Below are positions 21,501-32,279 of a stretch of 64,000 nt of DNA, piece after piece. The number at the start of each line of letters is the position of its first letter. Within the stretch, counting starts at the first letter, position 1. Both the position numbers and the translations under genes were made by a program. Origin of the DNA: Branchiostoma floridae (Eukaryota; Chordata; Leptocardii; Amphioxiformes; Branchiostomatidae); NCBI RefSeq assembly GCF_000003815.2, contig NC_049993.1:12032098-12096097 (forward strand). Direction: 5' to 3'. Below the pieces are notes generated by a model. It had not been told where the DNA came from, did not search any database, and was given only the letters and a program-made list of their open reading frames with translations.

Positions 21501-24500
21501 GCAGTACCTTAGGCAGTCACTAGGGGGCCCATTATCGAACTTGACCTTCGTTTTCTTGACCCCCACCCACCTACCAAATATCATCAGGATCCATTCAAGG
21601 GTTCTCGAGTTATCTTGCTTACAGACAAACGCACTTACATACAAATCCCGCTACAGCGCCGTAGGTAAGAGCCAGGTAAACCATTTTCGCACTTGACCTT
21701 CCTCTCCAAAACCGCTACACACCTACCAAGTTTCTTGAAAATCGCCCAGCTAGATTTTGACTTATGCTGCCCAAAACAAACTGCAAAAAACATACCAAGC
21801 TCGCTGCAGTACCGTAGGAAAACGCCAGGTAAACCGTTTTCGAACTTGGCATTCCTTTCGACAACCGCTACACACCTACCAAAAATCACAAAGTTCCATC
21901 CACAATTTCTCGAGTTATATGCTGTTGACCTACATACAGACCCAAGTCGACAAAAACATACTCTATCGCCATTGGCGAAGAGAATGAGGATAGATACATT
22001 CACGCACCTCCTACCGCCCAGTCCCAGTAGTGCAGCGCGAAGGTCTCATCTCCCAGCATCTTCTGTATCTCCCGCTCCAGCCACAACAGGTGCATCCGGT
22101 GCCAGGTGTTGTAGGCCGGACCTGTCAGGAGAGAACAGGTTCCAACTGGTTTGAACAAGGTTCCCACAATTTTCCGACGCTGGCTTCTTTTCTTACAGTT
22201 GCCGTCAGTTTTTGAGAAAGACAAGTAAATAACACTCCCTTCATATTCCATCTTCAGTTGTAGATATAAAACAAAATATGAAGTTAACATGAGAAGAGAA
22301 TGCCTATGTCAAAATTATACATGTACAAATACGAACAAAATTGTGATGTATCGGTACCTTCGTGTGCGAAGTCTATAGCCTTAAACGGCTGACCGGGTCC
22401 CAGGAGTGTGTCCCTCACGGCGTAGTAGTGCATCCACACAAACAGGTTATAGATCGTCACGTTGCCCTAAAATATAGAAGAGAGTGTGAATGATACAAGC
22501 ATGAAATAGTGCCGACTTTCTTTACTAAGTTTAAATGGATAGTGTCCCACGAGTCCTTTACTCTTTACATTTCCAACAAGAGTCCGTATGGCACAAACCT
22601 CCGTGCAATGATTGAGGTGTGTCGTGCGGGCTAGGGTTTTGCCAAAACTTTTGGTACCCTCTTTTACCTAGGAATGACAATTTCTTTAAAACATGTTTCC
22701 ATTTAAGTCTAGGTAGTTGTTTATTACATAACACCAGGCAGTAATAAATACAGTGACCTAACCTCTGCTTGGAGAGTAGCTAATTAATGTCAGGCAGTGA
22801 GATCTTGTGTCGTGTTATACTACCATTTGGCCACCAACATGTACAGGTATACTATCATTTTAATGACCTGTGCCACACTACTTCTAAGATGGGGGCGTCA
22901 GTCTATAATTCTGCATTTATACCTGGAAATATGGCCACGGTATCCAAAATCGCCATGCATCGTCGGAATCTCAGTAAATAACGACATGTCAACTTTCAAA
23001 CAAACACAGATAGAAACAATTACATGTACTTCCTTCACGGAGCTAAAAGAGGTCAAGTTATAGACAAACTATGACGGGTTGTAGGAAGTTCGTCAAAAAG
23101 AAACGTCAGCAGAAAATTCTAAACCACAAAATGTACGGAATGGTGACACGAAACAGAAAGTCCTAGAATGTAAAAATTGTGTGTATAGACTTTTAAGACT
23201 CATAATATTAGGACTTTAAATGATGTAAACTAAATTTCTGTTAAATACTTTGTCTGACCCTTCCGCTTGCCAATTCCCTCATGTGCGCAATAAAAGTGTC
23301 TGCAGGTCGGTATGAGCTTTCATGAACAAAGGTTCAAACAAACAAATTCTTTTTCACACATCCTTAAAATAGTGTCTGTCCCCATCTTCTGTTCTTGTTT
23401 TGTTACTGTATGTAGGCCGCACTCGTGACAGCAATTATCTTCCTTAATTGACATCACAAGACAATCATGCCCCGCCCCAGGCAATTGTGTCTTCCCCGCG
23501 TCCGAGTTAAGAGAGTTTCAACCTTTCATCCGTTATACGGTCAAATTTGTCTTAGGATATAAAACAATGATTTAGACACACTATAGTGAAATATCAATAA
23601 GAATGTTTAGTATTGAAATCTAAAGCCCCGGTCACAAAGCGCGTACGATTCCTTGCGATGGACTATTCCGCATATCGTACGATGAGCGCAGTACATCGCA
23701 ACAAAATCGTAAGCATTTCAAGCCATCGCAACGCATCGGATGGTGTTCAAAATTTTTCCAGCGTCGCACGATTTTTCACTTGTGTCTCTTCTGTATAGCC
23801 GTCTGACCGCTTTTGTGCTTCTTTAACCAACAAACATTTGGACGTAGCTGTTAAATACCTTCCTATAATATCTTTAACTGTAAAAATAAATTAAAAAAAG
23901 ACCATGACAACAATATTACAAGCAAAAGTTCAAATCAAGCGTGAGTACTGGTATGGTTATCTCGGCCTGCTTGCCGGCTCTACGTGTCAGGCTCTTTCGA
24001 AGATCGTATCATGATATGCTATCAACAAAAAGATGCCATCATACAAAAATCAAATGATAAGCATTATATCATATATATTTCCGACTCATAGAGCCTGCCT
24101 TTATGTTCGAGTTGTCCCCATGGTTATTACGATTATGGTAAACTGACCCAAGAGTGCCAAGACCGACGAGAGCTGAGATTTGATCTAATTATCAACTCAC
24201 GTGCATGAAGCGATCAAACTATTGTCTGCATCACCTGTGCGTGACGCGCTGTTCTCTGGTTGCGACTGTGGCAGTTGCGACTGATATATTTCCCCTTTTC
24301 GTCAATATCGACAATATCAGGTAAAACTGAAACCATCACAACATACTAAAAAATCATAAATCTATAACCTCATCAGTAGACAAAAATTGCCGTAATGAAC
24401 TCTGCTATGGGGGCAAATAAAACCTTACGACGATAGCGAAATTTTGAACATGTTCAAAATCCATTTCAGCTCTATTTTTCGCCATACGACGCTCCCCGAT

Positions 24501-25473
24501 TTACTATGATTCACTGCGATTGACACAGGCACGCTCTTATGACCTCATCGTACGATCCACTACGCGCTTTGTGACCACCGCTTTATATACTTAAACCATT
24601 GCTTCCGATTTTCTTCCGACTTACGTCGCACTGCGATTATCCTGCGCATCGGAAGGAATCGCAAGGAATCGTACGCGCTTTGTGACCGGGGCTTAAGTTA
24701 TCGGGGCCCTGCCCTGTTTTACATTTTGGTTATACATTGTACAAAAGTTGCAATTGTCACATACTTATACGCATCTCGAAAACTGTGTGTGGTTTCTTGC
24801 ACTCAATGATCTTATTTGTTGCTCGGTGGTTAGTTCACGCATATTTCATTTGCTACAAACTCTTGGATAGAAATTGGAGGCCGGACAGCACATGATACTA
24901 GTATCACATGGTTATAAGGCAGAAAATATTCCTCACCACTTGCGGCTCCGTGCCGTTTGGTCCCAGCAAACCAAGCCAGTGTTCCTTACAGATGATGTAG
25001 TCAGGATGGACGGTTCTCTTGGCCTGGTCCAAGGCGTCCACGAACCGCCGTCTTTCCTCCACCGTACAGTTCTTAATGTTCTTCCGTAAGACTGGCGGGG
25101 CCGGCTGGTCACAGCTCTCTCCCGCCCAGCCGTACCGACACTCGCCGCAGTTGTAGCCCCAGAAGTTGCCCTCACACACACAGGTCCGGTTGAAGAACTT
25201 GTTGGGCCATCGTTCTCGGTCGTCCACGTTGGTGAAGGGATATTCGGGGTTGTGGGGGATGTCGGGGACGGTCAGGTCCTGACAGGAGCCCCGGCTGGCG
25301 GTCTGTCCGCACACGCCGAGGTTCTGGCCGTCCGGAGAGATCAACTCCGGGCAGCACTCTTTGGACAGGATCCCGTCTACAGTCATACAAGCACGCGGGA
25401 ACTGCCCGAAGACTGCGGGGGAAGACTGAAGAACGGCCACCAAAGTCATTATCGACACGACTAAAGTACACAT
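18585..25473 (-). CDS. Tyrosinase-related protein (TYRP1/DCT-like), minus-strand copy
   Basis: Seven exons, all GT-AG: 25473-24937, 22466-22358, 22121-22008, 20475-20239, 19901-19682, 19502-19315, 18847-18585 (555 aa). A signal peptide begins [16 protein letters not shown] Cys-rich EGF-like stretch follows ([12 protein letters not shown]). Metal site A: His192, 214, 223. Metal site B: His376, 380, 403. The spacing (22, 9; 4, 23) matches vertebrate tyrosinases. The residue before His403 is Leu, as in TYRP1 and DCT, where tyrosinase has His. A transmembrane helix follows SFEIFAMG, then a basic tail with YQPLL, a dileucine melanosomal sorting signal as in tyrosinase. Expected location: melanosome-like membrane, in melanin synthesis. 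ATG 25473 is the first in-frame ATG; an upstream stop blocks extension. Whether it is an oxidase or a zinc-type TYRP is not decidable here. Confidence 0.9.
18895..19310. repeat. Polypurine tract (GGAA/GAAAG-rich)
   Basis: About 400 bases made almost only of A and G on the plus strand, in intron 6 of the minus-strand tyrosinase-related gene, so the transcript carries a polypyrimidine tract. The matching intron of the plus-strand copy has TTTCTTTC-rich sequence at about 31690-31790. It yields a spurious Ser/Phe-rich minus-strand frame. Confidence 0.85.
20649..20736 (+). repeat. 47-bp direct duplication before the 5S-like element
   Basis: TCATGCCTTTATTcAAGACT and the bases after it occur twice, 47 bases apart. 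The second unit ends exactly where the 5S-like sequence begins. Confidence 0.75.
20737..21000 (+). mobile_element. 5S rRNA-derived SINE (or 5S pseudogene with tail)
   Basis: The first 120 bases (20737-20856) follow the 5S rRNA layout: GCTACGGCC at the 5' end, CGATCTCGGAAGTTAAGCA at the box A region, GTGCTTGGATGGGAGACC at box C, and TGCTGTAGCCT pairing with the 5' end. The middle departs from a functional 5S gene. The following GGGACGTAAAACGGGGGTCC and CACGTTAA tail looks like a SINE body. It lies in intron 3 of the minus-strand tyrosinase-related gene, in antisense to it. Confidence 0.6.
21300..21990. repeat. Diverged tandem repeat, units of about 170-180 bp
   Basis: Phrases recur at similar spacing: GCAGTACC(T/G)TAGG, CCAGGTAAACC, CGAACTTG(A/G)C, CCGCTACACACCTACCAA and TCTCGAGTTAT. 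At least three diverged units fill intron 3 of the minus-strand tyrosinase-related gene, next to the 5S-derived element. The corresponding intron of the plus-strand copy is only 133 bp. Confidence 0.55.
23621..24696. mobile_element. Non-autonomous Harbinger-like TIR element, 1070 bp, TAA target duplication
   Basis: The element at 23624-24693 is bounded by inverted ends AGCCCCGGTCACAAAGCGCG plus TACGATTCCTTGCGAT, about 36 bases and essentially perfect, and is flanked by TAA on both sides. TAA-type duplications are typical of PIF/Harbinger elements. A degenerate inner copy of the right end (CTACGCGCTTTGTGACC) lies at about 24559-24576. No transposase frame. It sits in intron 1 of the minus-strand tyrosinase-related gene and is absent from intron 1 of the plus-strand copy. 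Confidence 0.8.
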
Positions 25474-27409
25474 TGTCAGTTTAGATTTACGCACACGATG
25501 TCAGATTAAAACCTTCTGCCCAAATGATGTTTTATAGCCCAGGATCGGAGGAGATGCGACCTCCTGTGGAGTACAGGTGTTCTGAGTGACCGGATGGTCC
25601 GACGAGGGGTCATCATATGGGACACACCCCCGACTCACCTGCCAGTGGACAAATCACTGAGCAGGACATTGTATCTGTATCTGCATAGACCGGCATGGCC
25701 GGTATGACCGCCATATAGCGTAGCCGTAACACTACAAGGGCGCCACAGCAACTGGTTATGTATTACATAGAACGACTTGCCACACCTACCAAAGAACACG
25801 TTCTTACCTGAGTATGTATCCAGGTGACGTCACATAAAAACGAAGCAAGAGAAATGTTCAGGACAGTATTTTAAAGTCTCGATGAACGCCAGGCAATGTT
25901 CGATCATTCAAGTTTGCAGAAAGCCAACTTGAATTTCAGTTTGAGGCAATAAAAATCTGCAGTTTTTGTATATTTAATGACATACATTATACATTATTAA
26001 TTTTAGAAAAGGTGGGGCTTTTCGTCTCCCTCTGCTTCCAAAAAAGAAGTCAAACCCAACCTGTTTAGAAATAGCCAACACTAGTATTAGAGTAGAATAT
26101 TGTTCATGACTGTCCATTGTCACTATGTGTATACCATGTACTTGCCATTAGCCCTCGGGCACGAACTTGCAAATAAACTTCTGATATTATGTCCTAAGTG
26201 TAGTGTAATGTTTGTGACCTCACGGCGGGGTCACATCATTGTGTGTTAAGACAAGACAAGAAACACACAAAGAGGGACTCACAATGTGCAGTCATCCAGG
26301 CAAGACACACATCCCGTGACTCTCCTGTGACTGGATGAACAGTGCCAAAAACACAAGGTCACTAGCTGCAGTATTTACGCAAACACTTTTGTGTTCACTC
26401 AAACACTTTTTCTCAAAAAGCACAATGAGTTTAGTATGCCCACGAGACTTCATTCTTTGTAGATAGAAAGACATTTTAACGGTTCAAGCAACGTTTAATT
26501 TTCCTGACATGTAAAGTAATAATTCTCCAACAGCGCTAAACATATTGTCACTTTGCTCTCCATGTCAGCAGATAGCAAAGACAATGTATATAAGTACGCA
26601 ATTATGCAAAAAATTCAAGATTTGTCTTACGATAACTGCAAATACGCCTCTGGCGTCGGAAATCTAAATATGCCATAGATAGAAAGTAGATTGTAGAAAA
26701 GAAATTTACCACGCCCTTTTCGAGTGTCTTTACTTGTCTTAGTACACAGTATCTCGGCACGTGTTTCGTATATAATGTAACATCCTGAGAAATGTTGTCT
26801 ACAGAAGATTCGCAAGACAAGACAAGACAGGACAAGACAATACAGAGGTTATATTTTGGAATGTGATGCTGTTTGTCACAGGGTGTACTTAAATCACGGT
26901 AGGGTGCATCTTTCAGCCTAGGGCAATATCACATGACAGTCATGTGATAATTCGGCCGTGTAATTATGATATCATAGCCTTATAATTATGTAACCACACA
27001 GTGTCATGTAAAGAGATTTACATGGTCATTTTCTCCACAGGATTGTCAGTTCCCCGCCTTTCGTTCATGTTAGAAAGTGACAAAATTTATTTTCTTTGTG
27101 ATACTAGTATATGTATACCTCAAGACGTTTCGTCCTGAACAGGCAATGATATCTAAAGACTTCTTCGTAAAATCTTCTTCTTGATTGTACATCTTTGAAA
27201 ATCATGGATCAACGTTGGCTCAGTATGTTTATCACGTGGTACCGATAACCTGTATGAACCCAAAGTGTTTGCTTTACTGCGGTTGGGTGGTTCCGAAGAC
27301 CCGGATGAGGGGACAGACAACGCGTAGTCGATCGTGAACTAAACCAGTTCACAGACACCAGAGGAGAATTCTAACTTTCCAGAGAGGAGGCATCCGTGAG
27401 CATTGTGAA
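25474..27409. promoter_or_regulatory. Shared head-to-head intergenic region of the two tyrosinase-related genes
   Basis: 1.9 kb between two divergent start codons, so it must hold both promoters. No coding exon is seen. The clearest motif is the E-box palindrome at 26927-26949. Upstream of the plus-strand ATG, the last 60 bases (CAGAGGAGAATTCTAACTTT) look like leader. I cannot place TATA boxes or start sites reliably. Confidence 0.6.
26927..26949. promoter_or_regulatory. Perfect palindrome of two M-box-like E-boxes
   Basis: TATCACATGAC, one base, then GTCATGTGATA: 11-base arms that are exact reverse complements. The right arm contains AGTCATGTG, the core of the M-box bound by MITF in vertebrate tyrosinase, TYRP1 and DCT promoters. 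It lies about 460 bases from the plus-strand ATG and 1.45 kb from the minus-strand ATG. Regulation by an MITF homologue is an inference. Confidence 0.6.
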
Positions 27410-30400
27410 ATGTTGATGTTGTATGTATCAGCGGTAGTATTTGCAGCTATTTCGTCTGTGTCTGGGCAGTTCCCGCGTGCCTGTATGACTGTAGACGGGA
27501 TCCTGTCCAAAGAGTGCTGCCCGGAGTTGGTCTCTCCGGACGGTCAGAACCTCGGCGTGTGCGGACAGACCGCCAGCCGGGGCTCCTGTCAGGACCTGAC
27601 CGTCCCCGACATCCCCCACAACCCCGAATATCCCTTCACCAACGTGGACGACCGAGAACGATGGCCCAACAAGTTCTTCAACCGGACCTGTGTGTGTGAG
27701 GGCAACTTCTGGGGCTACAACTGCGGCGAGTGTCGGTACGGCTGGGCGGGAGAGAGCTGTGACCAGCCGGCCCCGCCAGTCTTACGGAAGAACATTAAGA
27801 ACTGTACGGTGGAGGAAAGACGGCGGTTCGTGGACGCCTTGGACCAGGCCAAGAGAACCGTCCATCCTGACTACATCATCTGTAAGGAACACTGGCTCGG
27901 TTTGCTGGGACCAAACGGCACGGAGCCGCAAGTGGTGAGGAATATTTTCTGCCTTATTGTCATATCATGTGCTGGCCGGACTCCAAGAGTTTAACAAAGA
28001 GAGAGAAAACGCAGCTTCGACGACAAAAATATCAGGTTTTGCATTTTGTATAGGAGAGTGGGGACTCGCAGCTATCTTTTGATTACACGTATTAGTGTTA
28101 AATGGGGATTAAGGAATCCACGCCTAGGGGCATAAACATTCCATAGAGATTCTTTCGGTACAGCCATTCGGAATAAGGCAATTAATTTGTTGATTTCCCC
28201 GGGGAAAACAACATGCAATTTGGTAAACTTAACCTAACTTTTTCTAGTCAAGTTAAGTCAAAGTTTATGGCACAACAATTTAACGGATACAATGTAAGGC
28301 AAAGTAAAGCATAAAGTAAAGACAACTGGCTTCACATTAATGTAACACTGTAACAATAAATGTAGATTCTACGCTCTGCATTATTGAAAGAAAACACAAC
28401 ATACAAAGTGAGACGAAGAATGCATTATGATGCGTCAGACGACATCTAGTGCATACTAGTGCACTCAGCTTCTATATTCTTTCCATACACTATTGGAACG
28501 TGACATAGTGACTTTAAATCTCGTGCATGTTTACGTTCTTGAGTCCTTAACAGGTTCCTTTTCTGCTTGGATGCATACACGTATTGGCCTAGGTATACAG
28601 AAACAGTGTCGGGACGTGTCTTGAGTACATATACATATGGAGTAACTCTCTTCTTGTCTTGGGTAATGGCGGGCCCCCATCATATCGTCTACCCAAAACT
28701 GTTGTTAGAAGGTCGACGTCAAGGTGGCGCTTATCTCTGAGTTTTTAGACTACGTTAATGATGACATTGTTCTTCTTTTTTTTTTCAGGCGAACGTGACG
28801 ATCTATAACCTGTTTGTGTGGATGCACTACTACGCCGTGAGGGACACACTCCTGGGACCCGGTCAGCCGTTTAAGGCTATAGACTTCGCACATGAAGGTA
28901 CCAATAGATCTAGATTTTGTCCTATATAACCTCCTTGGAATTCGTATGTCTACATTCTTAAGTTCTTAACACTCTAAGACATATAGGCGTTTTAAAGGCA
29001 TTGCTTCTCATGTTAACTTCATATCTTGTTTTATATCTTGATATATTTTAAATAAATGAATATCTACAACTGAAGACAAAATGTGAAGGGAGAGTTTTCG
29101 TTACTTCTCTTTCTCGATCACTGACGGCAACTGTAAGGAAAGGAGCCAGGGTCGGAAAATTGTCGGAACCTTGTTCAAACCAGTTGGAACCTGTTTTCTC
29201 CTGACAGGTCCGGCCTACAACACCTGGCACCGGATGCACCTGTTGTGGCTGGAGCGGGAGATGCAGAAGATGTTGGGAGATGAGACCTTCGCGCTGCACT
29301 ACTGGGACTGGGCGGTAGGAGGTGCGTGAATGTGTCTATCCTCATACCTTTTCGAAAGACTCCCAAACAATCGTTTAGTTAGACAGAAAACTAGAAGGAT
29401 CAGAGATAAGCGTCACCTTGACCATCTAACGACAATTTTGGGTTTGTGTCCTAGGTACGGAGTGTGACGTGTGCACAGACGACATGATGGGAGCCCGCCA
29501 CCCCCTGAACCCGACCGCCCTGAGTCCCGGCTCGCCCTTCTCCCGCTGGCAGTCCGTCTGTATGAGTCTGGACGACTACAACCGGCTGGTGACGCTGTGT
29601 AACGGGACGGACGAGGGGCCGATCTTCCGCAACCCCGGCGGGAACGTGGACCGTCCGGCCGTCAGGGTACTGCCTCGACCCGAAGACGTCGGTAAGAAAA
29701 GTTCGACTTTCATCTCACTAGAAAGTTGCTTTAATAGATAGTATCTCACAGTCTTTTCTGTTGCGTGATGTACAATCTGAAGAAATTGACACTCAAACAA
29801 AATATGAAAGTAGGGTTGAAATGAGGTTGTGAAAGTTAGATTTTTGGCAATATCTAAATCTGGATTCAAAACTTCATTTTGCAACAAAATTACATAAGTA
29901 CGTGTACACCTTTAGCCAATAAGGTCACTCGGAACATCGTCCTTAATTTCTGTGAAATGCAATGCTGCACACCATTGGTTAGTGCTAGGCTGTTCTTCAA
30001 GTGCATGTTCTGACAAGAATTTGTAAACATTTTCTAGGCCGCTGCCTCGACCTTCCTGAATACGACCGCTTCAACTGGACCAGAATCGCCGGGGGGAGTT
30101 TCAGGAACAGTCTGGAGGGGTACAGCAACCCACAGGGACAGTACCACCCCGGCATCCGCAGTCTACACAACCTCGCACACCTGTTTCTCAACGGGACTGG
30201 GGGAATCACGCACGCGTCTGCTAACGACCCCATCTTTGTGCTTCTTCACTCTTACAGGTTGGTAATATTCTCCTGACTATTTTTGGCGACACCTCGAAGG
30301 CGAAGGCGTTTTTCTATCAGCTACATACGCGCCTTTAAAAGTGAACTTGATACGGGTACAGTTAGTGATCAGAAATCCCGCAACTTCTGTTCAGCCGACA

Positions 30401-32279
30401 TTTGAAGAACTTACCATAAATAGTTTCGAACGTGTGTCTTACTGTGTGTGTGTAGAAATCTTGTATTTTGTCGCTTTTCTGGACGTTTCTTCCCGAAACT
30501 GGAGTGATCCATCGGTTCTAATTTCCGTCTCGCAAACGGTCGTCGCCATTTGAAATCGGTCGTCGCCATTTAAATTTACATGTAATAGTGCGTTCCATCA
30601 CAAAACTGTGATGTTTCGCGGCATAGTGGCTAGGGTGTTAGGAATAGGTTTTTTTTACCCGTGTTCAAACCCGAGCTAGAGCGCTTTCCTTTCTCACTCT
30701 TTTTTTTTTCTCACTCGATTTTTCACCAACTGTAGACATGTCTTACCACTTTGATTGATACATTGATTTTACTTTTTTTGCCCCTCAACCCCCCCCCCCC
30801 CCCCCCCCAAACACACACACACAACAGTGCTTGATACTACTAGTAGTATGTTGGGATCATAGGCGGTAGACCAAGGAATTGTCTTGTCCTGCAGTCGGTT
30901 TCAACAAGGCAATAGAGAAGTTATTCGCGAGAAGTTATTCACAGTGCCGCGAGGAGTAATTCACACTTTCACAGGCTCACAGTATAAATGTTTTTAATGG
31001 GCCTTTGGTGAAACCGACTGGGCTGTGGGCAGACTACTCGCCTACTGGCATACATTCAGTGCCTGATATGTTCGGATCATATGCGGTAGATCAAGGAATT
31101 GTCTTGTCCTGCAGTCGGTTTCAACAAAGCTTATAAAGGCAATAGTCTTTCAGAAGACCAATTCATGTATCAGCGAGAAGTTATTCACAGTGCCGTGAGA
31201 AGTAATTTACTCTTTCACAGGCTCGCAGTATATAAGTGTTTTTAATGGGCCTTTGTTGAAACCGACTGGGCCTTGGACAGACTACTCGCCTCCCTGCATA
31301 CATCCCTTTCCACGAATCGCCCGGGACACGTACACGCGCATCGGCGACCAATTATGTCAAATAACGAATGACCGAGAGGTCAGTCCAAAGTGACCAATAT
31401 AAATTTGATTCATAACAATTACCTCACCCCGCCAAATTGTAATTGGCCAATTAATGGTTATCAAGTCTAATTTGTGTCTTTTCTACAGCGACGCAATCTT
31501 TGATGCCTGGTTACGCCTGCAAAACAGCTCGTCGCTGACCGGATACCCGGAGGAGGGCGCCCCTATCGGCCACAACCTGAACAACACCATGGTGCCCTTC
31601 ATGCCTGTGATTCGCAACGCTGATGTCTTCCAACTGTCTGAAGACTTGGGATATGCCTACGACGTCTTACCTCGAAGTAAGTACCTTTTCTTTATTAGTT
31701 TACATCTTTCATTCTCTTTCTTTCCTTCTTTCTTTCTTTCCTTCGTTCTTTTATCTTCTTTCGTTCTTTTCTTTCCCTCTTTCGTCCTTCAGGAGAGCAT
31801 AGTGATCATTATTAATAGTTCACATAATAGTAATCATAAAATGTGTCTACTTTTTGAAAACAATACATGTACTTTTCTTTTCCTTTCGTTCTTTCTGCCC
31901 TGTTGAACTTCCTCTTTGTTGTACCACTCTTTTATCTCAATAGGATCTAAGATGCAATGCAGCCCAGATATACTCGTGAAAATTCTAACAATATTGTTGC
32001 TTTTGTTTTCCTTTTTTCCCTGAAGGAATCCCGTCCAATCAGCCTTTGTCTGGCATCGAGATCTTCGGCGTTACAGTCGGGGCAGTCTTCCTCGTGGTGG
32101 TGTTGGTGTCGGTAGTTTCCGTAATCGTTCGGGTGTTGTCGTGTCGGCGTCGGCAGGGCCGAGACGGGCGGGGCGTGTACGAGCCGCTTGTCGGTGACGG
32201 TGGGAGGACGGGCCGACAGTACACCGGGGACGGGCCTGTGGTGTACACGGACGAGCAGGTCAAATACGAGGGGAACTGA
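27410..32279 (+). CDS. Tyrosinase-related protein (TYRP1/DCT-like), plus-strand copy
   Basis: Seven GT-AG exons: 27410-27934, 28789-28897, 29208-29321, 29455-29691, 30038-30257, 31489-31676, 32026-32279 (548 aa). Exons 2-6 have exactly the lengths of the minus-strand copy (109, 114, 237, 220, 188). The signal peptide begins [16 protein letters not shown]. Metal ligands: His188, 210, 219 and His372, 376, 399. Leu precedes the last His, as in TYRP1/DCT. A membrane helix follows GIEIFGVT. The tail has YEPLV where the other copy has YQPLL, so the dileucine signal is changed. Exons 1-4 are nearly identical to the paralogue while exons 5-7 and the signal peptide differ. ATG 27410 is the first in-frame Met and gives a normal signal peptide. 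Confidence 0.9.
28664..28757 (-). pseudogene. Antisense remnant of tyrosinase-related exon 4 and its intron edge
   Basis: GGCGGGCCCCCATCATATCG resembles, on the opposite strand, the start of exon 4 (GGCGGGCTCCCATCATGTCG at about 20430). It is followed by CCCAAAACTGTTGTTAGAAG, resembling the adjacent intron sequence (CCCAAAATTGTCGTTAGATG at about 20487). The rest of the exon and acceptor in between are deleted. It lies in intron 1 of the plus-strand gene, in reverse orientation. Confidence 0.6.
30258..30851 (+). other. Intron 5 of the plus-strand tyrosinase-related gene, first part
   Basis: No exon seen. Includes a run of 20 C at 30789-30808 followed by a short (CA)n tract. Confidence 0.5.
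30852..31310. repeat. Two direct copies of a 220-240 bp unit, each holding a small TIR element
   Basis: GGATCATAGGCGGTAGACCA through GCAGACTACTCGCCT is repeated from about 31073. Each unit contains GCAGTCGGTTTCAACAA and, inverted, GTGAAACCGACTG or TTGAAACCGACTG (30892-31020 and 31112-31268), so each looks like a small MITE with conserved flanks. Located in intron 5 of the plus-strand tyrosinase-related gene. Confidence 0.65.

Noticed and set aside
24904-25494. Upstream start at 25494 for the minus-strand tyrosinase-related gene
   Set aside because: The codon is GTG, not ATG, and a stop lies just upstream. ATG at 25473 gives a normal signal peptide.
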